Of a stretch of DNA of 64,000 nucleotides, positions 1 through 13,316 are shown piece after piece. The position numbers and the translations under genes were made by a program. The stretch is from assembly GCF_023973825.1 (NCBI RefSeq), contig NC_090127.1:1722501-1786500 (forward strand), written 5' to 3'. This DNA is from Plasmodium brasilianum. Lineage: Eukaryota; Apicomplexa; Aconoidasida; Haemosporida; Plasmodiidae. The notes under the pieces are model-generated. The model did no database searches. It was not told the DNA's origin and was given only the letters and a program-made list of their open reading frames with translations. Position 1 is the first letter of the stretch, and each line of letters starts with the position of its first letter.

Positions 1-1076
1 ACAATACTTTTTTTAATAAAAATTGTTTTTGTATTCATCTCTTTTTCATTTTATCAATAGATTAATTGTTTATCATTCTACTTATTTAACTTTTGTTTCA
101 TTATTATTTTGTATTATTATTTTGTACTATTATTTTGCATTATTATTTTGTACTACTATTTTTTATTATTGTATTTTATTATTTTTTAATATCATTTTTC
201 ATTATCATGTATTTTATTCAAATGTTTTAAAAATACCCACATAAGCATTAAAATGTGTCTAGCCTATAATTATTTGCTTGTAAAACTAGTTGTTCATCGG
301 AACATATATCAAATTTTTTTTTTTTTTTTTTTTTGTATTTTTGACTTGTTCACTTTTTACACAATTATTTATATAAATTTAATATTCCTCATATATGTGT
401 TCCCATTTTTTTTTTTGTTGTAATTTTTTGTTATTTTCTTGTAACTTTTGTGTACTCTTTTTGTATTTTTTAGCAGAATTATTTTTGTTTAAATATTTTA
501 ATTTAATTTTATTTTATTTTACTTTATTTTTTTTTAAATGAACAATTTTAATTTACTACCATTTGTGTTTTTGTTTAATGTAAGAATTAGTGGGGGGGGG
601 GGCTATTCGTTTGTTTTATTTTCCTATTTTTCTAAATGTTATTTCCATTTTTTTATTTGAAAATATGTTACATATTTAGCAGTAACATTTGTGTATATCT
701 CCCCTTTTTATTTTGCTTTCCCTTTTTGGGAATACACGTCTAAAAAAAAGCCCTTTTTTTATATGTGTAACCTAAAAAAGGACATTTTTAAATTGTAGTG
801 TATTATATTATTTATTTTATTAGTTTTGTTAATTTTATTTATTTCATTTCATAACATTTATTTTCTTTTATTTTTTTGTTCATTTTACATTATATTATGA
901 AGTGCTTATATTGATTCGGCTTATCCTTAGCACATTTTGTCATATATATGTATATAAAAATATATATATTAATATACATAAGTGTTTATTTATATGTATG
1001 TAAAAACTCACGTTTACACATTTATTTGTACACACAATACACATGTTTATAAAGCAATTTACGGAGTGCGAAGATC
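1..1076. other. Intergenic, 5' flank of the myosin-like/RCC1 gene
   Basis: AT-rich sequence dominated by poly-T tracts and (TA)n, with no convincing coding exon; the open frame at 23-244 is only repeated Phe/Tyr/Ile codons from T-rich DNA. It contains an unusual run of eleven Gs at 592-602, about 475 bases upstream of the first ATG of the next gene. It probably holds that gene's promoter and 5' untranslated region. Confidence 0.6.
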
Positions 1077-4000
1077 ATGCCACTATTTAATGGAAAAATG
1101 AATCATTTCAATCTAGACAAGGAAACAAAAGAAGCAAGCAACTCGAATAATAATGATGGAACTTTGGTAAATTTTTTTAATATAAAAAAAACTAACAATG
1201 TTTACATGAAATTCGATAAAGGATATAAATTATGTACACTGAAAGATATTAATTTTAATGGAGATTACCTAATTAAAAGGAAAAGGAAAAAAAGAGATTT
1301 CATTATAAAAAATAAGGAATTAATTTTACCAAATAAATATGATTATTTTTTAACAAGAAAATCTCAAGTGTGTAACATCCCTGATGTTAATACTATGAGG
1401 TACAATAAAATCACGTGTATACTACGTACGTACATACATACGTACATACATACAAACACACATACATACATATGCTCATATATATACTATTATTCTATTT
1501 TTTTGTATATAATAGTATGATTTTTTTCCCTTGTGGGTTGTGTTACAGCTTTTCATACGTATCTATGTCTATAATATTGTAATGCTGTTTTTCATTTTCT
1601 TTTTTTTTTCTTTTTTGCATTAATCGAATAGTCAAATTTAATCCCTCTAATCTTTTTAATATTAATGAATCCTTGTTGTTGCGCATGTACATGTGTATAT
1701 GTATAAACGTGTAGGTATATTATGTATATATATGTTCTGCACAAACTCCGTAAAATCTTGTAACTGCTGCTTCCTCTTTTTAGTTACAACCTGAATAACA
1801 TCCACGACATTTATTACACTCACAAAGAAGAGTCAGATATATGTGATATAATTATAAAAAGATACAATGAAAATATATACTTGAGCATATTTAATAATAT
1901 GCTTATTATGATAAATCCAAGTGAATACGTGAATGCATTTTATAAATTACTTTTTAAAACGAAAAATAAAAATAGTTATATATTAAGTTCATTTATTAAT
2001 TATGCTACTGGAAAGTATTTAGCAATAGAAGAAGAAAATGTAGAAGAAGAATTAGGAGAAGAACTAGAAGAAGAACTAGAAGGAGAACTAGAAGAAGATT
2101 TAGAAGGAAATGAACAAAAAAATTCAGATGGTACATCTAACGAAAGTTCCGATGAGATAAAAAAAAAGATATTAAAATATGTAAAGCAAAAACCTTATCT
2201 CAATATAAGGAATATATATGATTTACAAAAATTAAAAAAAAAGGAAAAAAAAAATTTAATTGAAATAAAAAATGATTTATTCATTAATAGATACAGAGAT
2301 ATTATCGATATGCATAAGGATATCTCGATCAAATCTAAAATAAAATATAGCATGTTGTACAATATTAACATGGGTGCGTGGGATGAAGCAGCTATGGATA
2401 GTTCCGAAGATGTAGCTGGTGGTATTACGGACGATGTAGCTAGACATGCTGCTGAAGATGAAGTTAATGGTTCTTACGATGATATTTCAAATTCACAGTG
2501 TTGCACCACCAACACGTATCGCAATAAAATTACGAAGAAGTCAAAACAAACTCGCAGTTTCAGCAACATATATGCCTCAAACAAATCAACATTAAGTTCG
2601 TCGGAGAATAAAAATAAATTATTATTTGTATATGGGGAGAAGTACAGTAATCAGAATATAATAAATTTGTACATTTTCAAACATATAATAAAGAAAGAGA
2701 AAAAAAGGAAATTATATCATGCATATAAAAGGGTTATGAATATACTTAATTTATTTTTTTGTCACAAGTACTATAATTTTATAATCCATTTGAGTAATAA
2801 TAAAGAAATTCTGTATTTTAATGTCTCTCCTTGGTTGTTAATGGATAAAGATAATGTAACAAATATGTGCACGAAAATAATTAATTTTTCTGAACAGCTG
2901 TTAAGGAGTGCGGATAATGAAAATTGTAAAGAAAATGGTACAATAAATAACAAGAATTTTAATGACCTTAACGTGTCAGGTGATTTGGAATACAAGAAAA
3001 ATACTAAAAATTGTAGTAAAGATATAGAAAAAAGTATTAACAATGAACATACGACGGATAATGCAAAAAAATGTATGTGTGATATTAATAAAAAGAATTA
3101 TACTGAGAATGAATTGTTTAAAAATAATTTTATTAAAATCCCACGCATTTTTTTCTTCCTCCTAAGAGGTGCACTAATAGACAGTAATAATAAATATTTT
3201 AAACAATTAAAATTACACCCTCTAGATGTAAAAAAAATATATAAAAATTATATAGAACCTCTTGAGATAGACCTTGAAGTGGCGAAGTTAAAAAGAACGT
3301 TTTCTAATTTTTTAGAATTAGGTTTTACACATGAAAATATAACATGTATAATTAAAATAATTTTTGCAATTATCTTCATAAATGTATATATGAAAATAAA
3401 AACATGCTTGAAAATAAATGAGCAAGAAACATTAAATGCTTTACAAATACAACTAATCAAAATTTCGGATTATATAAAATTAAGAAAAGTCAATATGAAA
3501 AATGAAAAAGGAAATATACAAACAAAAGAGGAAAATTACTATTTACATAATTTTCTTAATTTTAATTATGATAATTATATAAGTGATTGTTTAAGTTCCT
3601 TTTCCGAAAAAAAGTGTGATATTAATACTATAGCTCATGTTATCAAAAGTACCTATATGAATAAAAAAAAAAATAATGAAAGAAGATGGTCAATCCAGAG
3701 GGAAAATCATTGTAATAATAATGCAAATAGGGGAGCAATAACACAAAAAAGAGGTTCATCGAAATATGATGGGAAGAACATGGAAGAGGGAAGTGAACTA
3801 AGAAATGAAAAAAGCACCAAACGAAAAACTAGTGCAGAGGCAGTCAGTAATGATGACGATACCTATGAAAATGGAAATTATTACAATACCAGGAAAAGAA
3901 CAGATGAACTGAAGAACAGGAGTTATAACTATTATAAACACATAAGAAATATAGTAAGAAATGAGTCAAATTATTTCGTGGTATTCGCTGGTCATATAAT

Positions 4001-7000
4001 CGAAGAATACATATCCTTTTTACTAGGTGTTGATTTAAATGTTCTTATAAATGTTTTAAGTAATACAATAAAATTAAAAAATTTGTGTTCAACTATTTTC
4101 TTCAGATTAAAAATAAAAATAATAAAGCATGTGAACGAATACCTAAAACGTATAAACTCAAATACAACACCTATTAATCATTCGTTATATATTTATTGCA
4201 ATAGTGGATTAAAGGAAAATATAGTGCAAACGAATAATAATGAAAAAAAAAAAGAGAAGATAAATAACAATTTATGTGAACTTATTAATAATATATACAG
4301 TGAAATAGTACACTCCTATTATTTAAAAATGTCTATGTTTAATAATGATTGTTGTATTGTGCATGCAATAAATGAGCTAAATACTAAAAAAGGAAAAAAA
4401 AGAAAAAATAATTATGATGATGTCATCAACAGTAGTATTCAAAAATATAAAAGTATTAGTAATAATATGTACAAAAATAGTATAAAAGGTTCTTATATTT
4501 TTCATTTTAACAAAAATAAAATATTACATTTATTAGAAAAATACACATACAAGTATTTAAGTGTCCTTGAGCATCAACAATCGCACGAATGGTGCGAAAC
4601 GCAAGGACAGTTGGGTGTAAATTCAAGCACACTGATAAAAGCGGAATATTATAAATTTATGTATATATTTCACTATTTAGTGAAAAAATTAACACGATAT
4701 TATAACGATTTATATATCAGAATGACAAATAATGATAATGGAAGCAGAAATAATTTCGTCCGTAATTATACTAGCATTCCTATAGAGAAACATAGTACAG
4801 ATGATGACAGCGATATTTGTGTAGAGAAAATAGTTAAAAAGTTCATAGAAGAGATAACAAAAGATGATAACATGAATGATAATAAGTGTATAAACAAAAT
4901 GCAAAGATATAAAATAGAAAAAAAAAAAAAAAAAAAAAAAAAAACTTTTCTATAGTACATTACAATGACAAAAAAACAAGGTACAAATGTAATAATATGA
5001 TTTTTGACAATATAAAAGATGTGTGTGCGTTATGTGATATTATCGAAATTGTAGAAAATAGTGAGATGAAATTTTTAAGAAATATATTTTTTAAAAATTC
5101 CATTCCATTGAAAAGTGTAAAAAGTGATCTGTTGTATAGTGAAATATGCTTTTTTATAAATATTATAAAAAATACATATGAAAAATTTTACGTACTTGTT
5201 TTCAACGAAAGGCAGAGAAAGACTATGGATAATTCTTATTATCCTAAATATATATCAGCATATTTAAAATATAATAAATCTGCATTTGATAATGACTATG
5301 TTAGTAGTTCTGGTAGTAATATTTTAAATAATAATTTTTCCTTACCAATTAATAACTTTTTTTCTCATAATATAAAATCAAGTAAAAATTTTTTTTTGGC
5401 AAACTCGGGTAGCAAGTCAGTGGGACTCATAGATGATTTTTGTGAATTAGAAAAAAAAATAAATAAGCAACATATAATATGTGTAATAAATATGCTAAAT
5501 TTAAAGGCCATTTTTACGTATCAGTTAAAATATTTATACTATAGTTTAACGTACATAAGTTTTATTAAGAAGTACATACTATTTTGTATTCACATTAGTA
5601 AGGACGATGACTTAATGAAGCTTGTGAATTATTACAAGGAAAGGTGCAAACAGAAATGTAAAAATAACTTGATTCATAGTAGAGAACAGAAGAGATATTC
5701 GAATGATTCAATAATTAGAGTAAATAAGGGCATACGCTTGGACACTCACAAGATTAACACAAACACATACGGAAATGCAAATAATAATGCCATTACGGAT
5801 AGTAATACTACTACGAATAATAATACAAGTGCTAGTACATTTAGTAGTAGCAAAAAATCTGAGGAAGTGGGGAGAAACAATAATGCGTTAAAAAATGAAG
5901 GAATTATAAAAAAGAAGGAAAAAAAAAAAAAATAGATGCTCTGCATTTTAGTTATTTAAATTACCTGTCCATGAAGGAAAAAGAAGATTTGTGTAAAATT
6001 ATTTTATACAACTTTAAGATAACAAAAGATATACTCTATTTTAACAATTATATATTTATAAGAAAAAACGTTTATTTCATTTTAGCTCATATGAAAGACG
6101 AATTTATAAAATTGATAATTCCTCATATTCGAAAAATAGAGAATTGTTATATAGCTTACAAGAACAGAAAAGTAAAATATTTTTATAGGGACAAAATCAT
6201 AATCGTGCAAAATTATATGAGAAAGTTTCTGTTTTTTTATAATATGAACAAAGTAGAAAGACAAAAAAACTTACTTGTTTCATTTTTAATATTTTATAGC
6301 TATATCATTAAAAATAAAAATTTCGACGAAACAAAAGAAATGTTAGAATTTTGTAAAAAAAATTTTATGAAGAAAGAAAAACAGTTAATTAGATATGCCG
6401 CATGTGTATATATACAATCCTGGTATAGAAAAGTAGTACAACAGAGAAAATACAAATTATTAAAATTAGAATTATCGAAAAAAAAAGCTATAGAAAATAT
6501 AAATATAGTAATTAAAATGTACATAACACAATTAAAAACAATAAAAAATTTGAATGATGTAATTATACCTAACAGAAGTGCTACATTAATTCAGTCCTAT
6601 TTTAGAAAATATATCTGTCTAAATAATTTTCAAAAAAAGCTACTTTTAAAAATATGTTTTTTATCTATTAAAAGAAAATATTTGACTTATTCTAATGTAG
6701 TAACTAAAGTGAATTATCATTATTTACTAAAAAATATATATAGTAGAAATATAATACAAGGTCAACTTAAAATACCTGAAGCAGTAATTAAGATACAAAG
6801 TAAGTACAAAGCATATATTGTTAAAAAACAGTATATTATGTTAGTAAATGCTATTTATTTTACTCAAGCATATGTACATACATGCATAGAAATAATCAGA
6901 TATAATAAAATAAAAACAAGTGCTATAATTATACAGAAGTGGTGGAGAAACTTTTGCAAATTAAAAAGAGTTTTTGAACAAGTACAATTAAATATATATA

Positions 7001-9295
7001 GTAGTGAATACGACAAAAAAAGGTATTACTTTTTAAATAAAAATAATTTTCCGTTTTATAATTATTACCTTTTAAAAGAACAAAAATCGATGAAATTGTT
7101 AACATATCATATTTTACTAAAACAATGGTATTTTTTTTATTTTAAAAAATTTCAAAAAAAAAATCATACATTTAATATTGTTTTTAATTTAAAATTATAT
7201 AAAAATATTTCATACCATTACTCTCTCCCTTGGGCATACAAAATAAATTCAATACTTAAAATAATTCATATGAAACAAATGTTTCAAAAATGCACTAGTA
7301 ATAATCAGAACACCATTTTTAACGTACCTGTTTTTGAGTCCATACAAATATTTGTTGGGAGAACGCACACAATTCTTTTAATAAGCCAAAGTGTCACCAA
7401 TGAGCGAAACACCATGGGTGCAAATAGTTCTAACTGCACCAGTAGTAGTAGCAAAAAATTATATGCTAGATTTGTTTACAGCCTTGGATCAAATGATTAT
7501 GGCCAGTTAGGTTACTATAATTTATTCGAAAAAAATTTCAATTATCATACTAGTAGTTTTCCCAAGCGGATAGAAACTTCTGTGGACGACAAGAAATATA
7601 CACAATGCATGGGTAGCATGTTCCCGGGACCTAATGACAGATCACATACTATGGGAACATATCAGAGGAAGGGATGCTACAACTATATGAGTTCTAATGG
7701 AAACACTGATAATATCTGTAGCGTGAATGTAGAAGCGAACAGGAATTCTATAACAAGAGATAGTAAACTTAGAAAAACTGAAAGCGTGAGGAGCACAAGA
7801 AAAAATAGTTCATACTATGATACTACGCTTAGAAGTCTCGGAAGCAGCGAGAACGACAAGGGAGACAGCAGCTACAACAGGAATAAGACTGCTCCTTCAA
7901 GCACAAGAAGAAGCTGCAACAGTAATAACTGGGAAAAAGAAACTTATGCCCCCGAATACGAAAAAAAAAAAAATATAATAAATAAAATAAATAATATCAA
8001 CAGCAATAATATTAATAATAGAAACAGTAATAATGGTAATAATAATATTAATAGTAAAAATAATTACCGTAAAAGTGATAGTACTAATATTACCAACCTA
8101 TGCAGTAGGTATCAGAAAAGTTTGCAATATTTGACTTTTGAATATAAGCAAAATTATACTATTTCGAAGAGTTTTTTTATAGATTCGTGTGAACAGTCCT
8201 TATGTGATATTGTGAATTATAAAATAATAGAAAAAAAAAATAAAAAAGGGGAAATTGAAAAGATAGTTGAATTTACAAAAGTAATAAATGAAACAAATAA
8301 AATTACTAATATTAGCTGCGGGTCAGAACACACATTAGCACTTAGTGAAAATGGAAATTTGTACTCCTGGGGTAGTAACATGTTTGGACAATGTGGTCAG
8401 AAATATGAAAAAACTGTAATTAGATATCCTAAAATTATTAAATATTTTTTAAAAAATAAAATTTATATTAAAAATATGAATTGTGCATCATATCACAGTG
8501 CTTATATTACTAGAACAAATGATTTATATATTAGTGGGAATTTTCTTTTTATTAATTTGAAATATTTTAATAAGAATATTTTCGAGCCAATATTTTTAAT
8601 ATCTAGTTGTCATGATATCATATGTAAAGATAGCTTTAACATATGTTTAAGAGTAAATAAGAATTCGCTTTACATATGGGGTAATAATTATAAATGCATA
8701 CTAGGATTAAATAAACAAAAATTAAGAAATCTAGATGAAATTTCTCTCTATCCTTTAACAACAATTTCATCAAATATTATTGTTAACAAAATTGCGTGCT
8801 CCGATAATTTCGTATGTTTAATAACTAAACTCAATTCTCATAAATATTCCGTGTACATGTGGGGACAATTCTCTCTTATAGAAAAAAAAGAAGAGAGCAC
8901 TTCATCTTCCGTTGCAACAAATATTAATAATATATTTTCTAAGTTTCGAATTAAAGCTACTATGAAGAATACTAAAAAGGAAGAGGAAAAAAATACTGAT
9001 GATAATTGTTCAAAACAAAAAATAATATTTATTGCGAAACCTTCACCTGTTCATAACGATCTCTGGGATGATATGGAGGCCATTGATATATGCTGTGATT
9101 TGCACGAAATTTTGGTATGTTTTACGCACATTTAAAAATAAATAAAATAAAATAAAAAAGACTACAAATGTTAATGCAAATATTAGAACATCTCACCCGC
9201 GTGAGTTACACAAACGTTTGCTATACGTGCGCATATTTTTTACGCACATATTATTCACGTGAAACCTTGTTAATTCTTCTTTTAAGTAGATTACT

Positions 9296-9332
<37 letters not shown>

Positions 9333-10365
9333 AGTACATTATAAAGCAACAGCTACAAAACTAATGCACTTTGTTCTGAGCACAGGCACACATAGGTGTG
9401 TGCACGTATATATATATATATATATGTATATATAGATAGATATATACCCACGCATGTTCACGTGAACAACCGTTTTGTAGGTTCTAATGAACAATCTGGG
9501 CCTGTATGGATTCAACTCAGTAGAAATCCCAAACTGTGATAAGAAGGGAGAAGTAAAAGAAACGAATGTATCATTCAACTTTTATAATAGAAGAGAAATA
9601 GAAAAGAAAAAGGAAAAAAAAATAGCTTATGAAGAACCTGAAATATATGAACAAATAGAAGTTTTAAATCCATCACTGTATATGTTTAAATATTTTAAAC
9701 CGTCCTATTTTAATATAAAAAAAATTAATTGTAGTTATAATAAAAATAGCTTATCAATTATGAATGCAACAATGGGAGAATATGAAATTCCAAAGTTTAA
9801 CAAAAAGTTGGAATTCATCACACCGTCTGGTACGAGTTCTTTCTTATGTCATTTTAAACAATATGTATAAATATCCACAATTTAAAGAAAAAATTTTACC
9901 CCTTAGAATTTCATTATATTTTTCTCATTTTATTTAATCTCCCCTTTCGCTATTTATTTTTGTAGGTGATATTGCACAATTTCCAGAAAAAATAAGAGAA
10001 GTTATTTTGCAAAAGGCTAAAGAGGAAAGTACTAAATGGATCAAGTCAACTGACGATCCTTATATAAATGTAAGAAAAAAAAAAAAAAATAAAAAGACGA
10101 CAGTGATCATAAATATACTACAATATATATTTTATATATGGAACGCGCAAATTAACCTACAAAACGCGAAGTGCCCTCGTGTTACATATATACATATATA
10201 TAAGTATGCATAAATACACATGTATATATATAATTTCTTCAGACATGTAATATTATAATACTATATACATATTTATATATATGTATATATACGTATTCAC
10301 TTTTTTTTTTTTCTTTCTAGCATTTCCAAATAAAAAATTCTAGTGACTCGGATAGTAACAATTAG
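1077..10365 (+). CDS. Giant protein: diverged myosin-like head, IQ motifs, RCC1-like C-terminus (five exons, two frame breaks)
   Basis: Exons read as 1077-1399, 1784-9114, 9481-9829, 9966-10069 and 10321-10365; every junction keeps phase, and the product would be about 2,717 residues once two poly-A frame breaks are allowed for. Around the exon 1/2 join, the block with KRYNENIY and MLIMINPSEY matches the start of a myosin motor. Further on, RIFFFLLRGA, a stretch around FLELGFTHENI (about 3300-3390), LLGV (about 4020) and QLKYLYYSLTYI (about 5520-5560) fall in myosin order. The ATP-binding motifs are not conserved: no GESGAGKT, no NNNSSR, no DIxGFE. Four IQ-like helices follow (IQSWYRK, IQSYFRK, IQSKYKA, IQKWWRN; about 6400-6980), then RCC1-type repeats (YSLGSNDYGQLG, LYSWGSNMFGQCG, LYIWGNN; 7340-9560) with an Asn/Ser-rich insert. 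In Toxoplasma, MyoH joins a motor, IQ neck and RCC1/ATS1 repeats. That this is a non-catalytic relative is my inference; the RCC1 part is the surest. Confidence 0.75.
4919..4944 (+). other. Poly-A tract with apparent frameshift, first of two
   Basis: A run of about 26 As inside the long second exon of the myosin-like gene. Upstream coding uses one frame and reaches a TAG just past the tract; downstream a different frame is open right through the tract, with no stop and no need of a new ATG. Reading is restored if the run is one A longer or two shorter. A homopolymer length error in the assembly is the simplest cause; real allelic slippage is possible. Confidence 0.8.
5919..5932 (+). other. 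Poly-A tract with apparent frameshift, second of two
   Basis: A run of 14 As where the coding frame shifts again. The upstream frame hits TAG directly after the tract, while the frame that encodes the IQ and RCC1 regions is already open across it. The correction needed is the same as at the first tract (one more A or two fewer), and with both corrected the total coding length is divisible by three. Confidence 0.8.
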
Positions 10366-11167
10366 CTTTTTTCTTTTAATGTAAACAACAAGAATTAGCT
10401 AAAGAGAGCGAAAATTAAAAGCTCCAATTATATATATATATATTTTTTTTTTTTATTAAATTGCTTGATATTTTGTTGTACTTCATTTGTTTCTTTAGAA
10501 TTTATTGGACAACTTTTTCTCTTCTCTTCGACCGCATAAATATGTTTTTGTAAATCCTTCGCTTCGTAATTTAGATTGTTTATAAGTATTATTTTCAAAT
10601 AATTGTACTACCAAAAAAAAAAAAAAAAAAATGTAAAGCAAACATATATTTCTATTTTGTATTTTTCAGTGCTTACAAAATATAGAGTTCTGTTCATCTT
10701 ATCTGTTAATATTAAATGCGTAAAATTTATTATTTTGTGATGAATCACTCTTTTAACCTTATGTATTTTTATTTTGTTATATTTTATTTTATTTCATTTT
10801 TTTTTTTTTTTTAATATCACCTTTTTAATATTGTTTTACGTCATTTCATTTATTTTCATTCCACTTTGCATTTCATTCTTTTTTCATTTTTTTTGCATTT
10901 TTAAGTTGACGAAAATATGAAATATTAAGTGCTATACTAAATATGTTACATAATTTTTAACGCTTTAGTGTGCTATTTGGATCAGCTATACTTAAAATGT
11001 AGATATTTTAACTTGCTTAATTTATTTGGGCATTTTTAATGAACTATCCGTGCTTACCTTGTTTACCTTATTTATCTAGTTTATTTTTTTTTTGTTCTTG
11101 TTCATTTCTTTCCTTTTCATCCATCTGATAGTTATTATGCATTTTTCTCTTTTTACAAAGAACAAAA
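10366..11167. other. Intergenic between two + strand genes
   Basis: AT-rich spacer with poly-A (about 10614-10630) and poly-T runs (about 10799-10812). I see no exon with plausible codon use. It should hold the 3' end of the RCC1-tailed gene and the promoter of the CWF19-like gene. Confidence 0.55.
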
Positions 11168-12694
11168 ATGAGCGATGTGGACGAATTTTATGAATATGCA
11201 AAATATAACTTTTTAAAGCTTTTAAAAAAAAATAATATAAATTCGAAAGATGAAGGGCAAAGAGATAAAAGTCGGGAGAAGGAAAGTAGGATTAAAGGAA
11301 TGAACAAAAAATTATTGTCTGATATAGAAAATTTAAAAAAGGATGATTTGAATGATAAAGAAAGCTATGATAAAAAATATATAAATTTTTTACTAAAAGG
11401 AAAAAATAAGAATTCTAAGAGTTACAAAAAGGAAAAAAAGGAAATCTCTTCTTCAAATACAGTATCATCATCTTGCCCATCCTACGCTTCACTTTTATAT
11501 GAAAAGGACAAAGAACATGGAAGAAAGGAGGAAAAAAAAAGAAAAGATGATAAGCATAAAAAAAAATGCAAAGAGGAGGAAAGACAAAATAGGAAAAGAA
11601 AAAGGGACAAAAAGAGAGAACACAGGAAAAAGAGAAAAGAAGAAAAACAATCTAAACACGCTAAGAAGTATGAAGATAATGAAGGCCATAGGAGTGTAGA
11701 AATATACGAAGGGTTGGAAAAGTTTGAAAATAATGAAAGATACATAAAAAGTGAAATAAAAAATGTATCACATAGACGGAGCGTTTCATCAGATGATAGC
11801 ACAAAAGGGGAAAGGCAAAATGATGGCAAAAGTATGTTCAATAAAAATGAAGGTGGAAATATTCCTTCAGCGCGCCCTATTGAAAGGGGACCCATATTTC
11901 ATTTGGCTGAAAATGCAAAATTAAGTATAAAATTAGAAAACATAATAACGGAAAAAATAAATAAAATGAAAATGAAGAATGCATTAAACAAAAGTTTGGT
12001 AGACTGTAAATACTGTATCGATTCCAATTCATTTAATAAAATAAACAAATTAAATATAATAAGTATTAGTGACAGATCATATATATGTTATTATAATTAT
12101 AAAAATATTTTTTTAAAAGATCAGCTATTTATTTCCCCTATAGAACATACAACAAGTGTAACGAACACAAATTTTGAAACGATTCAAGACATGCGTAATC
12201 ATATGAAATCTTTAATAGCAATGTTAGAAGAAAACAATGAAACATGTATTTTTGTAGAATTCAATAATTGCTTTAATGTAAATATTGAATTAATATCATT
12301 GAGAAAGGCAAAACATACATACATCAATTGTTATGTTATACCTATGGAACTACTGGAAAAAGCCAAAATTTATTTCAAAAAAAATATGGAAGATATTAGT
12401 TCTTTATATAGAGAAAATAAACAGTTAATTATTACTAACAGTAAATATGCACCTTATAATGTTATACCTAAAAATATTCCATATATATCTATTAATTTTT
12501 CTCTTGTTGAAACGTATATACAGGTTATCGAAAATAATTATGACTACATAAACATGTGTAAATGTATTTTTACAGACCTATTCAAAAAAGACAAACTTTA
12601 TAAATATTTTCGAAATTTTCAGCAGTACGTTAATACTGTGGAACAATTTAAAACTCATTACGAAAAGTACGATTGGACTAGCTATGTTAGATAG
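11168..12694 (+). CDS. CWF19-like splicing-associated protein
   Basis: Single open frame of 508 residues from an ATG after an AT-rich leader. Residues about 80-170 are a highly charged Lys/Arg/Glu linker. The C-terminal 250 residues match the two CwfJ domains of the CWF19 family: a CKYC pair, the segment FISPIEHTTS (the histidine-bearing HIT-like strand), IFVEFNN, and LRKAKHTYINCYVIP, ending in a YDWT tail typical of the second CwfJ domain. CWF19 proteins (Drn1 in yeast, CWF19L2 in human) associate with late spliceosomes and intron-lariat turnover, so a nuclear RNA-processing role is expected. The N-terminal half is much shorter than in human CWF19L2. Family assignment is firm; exact function is by homology. 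Confidence 0.85.
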   Translation: MSDVDEFYEYAKYNFLKLLKKNNINSKDEGQRDKSREKESRIKGMNKKLLSDIENLKKDDLNDKESYDKKYINFLLKGKNKNSKSYKKEKKEISSSNTVSSSCPSYASLLYEKDKEHGRKEEKKRKDDKHKKKCKEEERQNRKRKRDKKREHRKKRKEEKQSKHAKKYEDNEGHRSVEIYEGLEKFENNERYIKSEIKNVSHRRSVSSDDSTKGERQNDGKSMFNKNEGGNIPSARPIERGPIFHLAENAKLSIKLENIITEKINKMKMKNALNKSLVDCKYCIDSNSFNKINKLNIISISDRSYICYYNYKNIFLKDQLFISPIEHTTSVTNTNFETIQDMRNHMKSLIAMLEENNETCIFVEFNNCFNVNIELISLRKAKHTYINCYVIPMELLEKAKIYFKKNMEDISSLYRENKQLIITNSKYAPYNVIPKNIPYISINFSLVETYIQVIENNYDYINMCKCIFTDLFKKDKLYKYFRNFQQYVNTVEQFKTHYEKYDWTSYVR

Positions 12695-13316
12695 GTACAT
12701 TGCAGTGTGCACAATGCGTTAACCTTTTTTTTTTCTTTTTTAAATGGAGGTAGTAAAAAAAATGGGGGAAAAAAAAAGAGGAGCATGGGAAATAAGGGAA
12801 AAAAGGGAAAAAAGAGGACGAAAAGAATAGAAGAAAGGGATAGAGAAGAAAAAAGGAATGGAAAAGAGCCCAAGAAAGTATGATTAAAAGAATAAGAAAA
12901 AAAGGTTGAATAAAATAAAAGAAACTTCAAACGTTCAGTACGAATGCATGCTTGCAAAAATAAAAAAAGATAATACCTTTGTTAACAAATTGATTATAAT
13001 TCATGAACATTTTAAAAAACATGGAAAATTATAACAAATTATTCGAATTATAATCAAGTAAAAAAAAAAAAAAAAAAAAAAAAATTTAAGTTAAATGATA
13101 CAAAACAAAAAATTATGCATATAATGCATACATACAACGATGACATAGTCACAGAAAATACAAAGTGTGCACCGAAATGTGCATGAGAGTTTCTACATAG
13201 ACACTTATAATTATCTATACATATATATATATACATGTGCATGTTCATATCTACGAATATATATGTGCGCGATTATACATACGCAGTGCAACAAGCGAAA
13301 TTGTAAAAGGAAAAAA
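12695..13316. other. Intergenic between convergent genes
   Basis: Purine-rich, strongly strand-biased sequence (GGAAAAAAG-like runs, 12740-12910) followed by a 24-base poly-A run (about 13061-13084) and TA-rich DNA. It lies between the 3' ends of the CWF19-like (+) and TSR3-like (-) genes. No coding exon seen. Confidence 0.55.

Noticed and set aside
4919..5932. Programmed ribosomal frameshifting at the two poly-A tracts
   Set aside because: No conserved slippery-site context or downstream structure was apparent, and two sites of differing length in one gene fit homopolymer error better.
11482..11895. Open frame antisense to the CWF19-like gene
   Set aside because: Ser/Phe/Leu-rich mirror of the Lys/Glu-rich linker; a shadow of the real gene.
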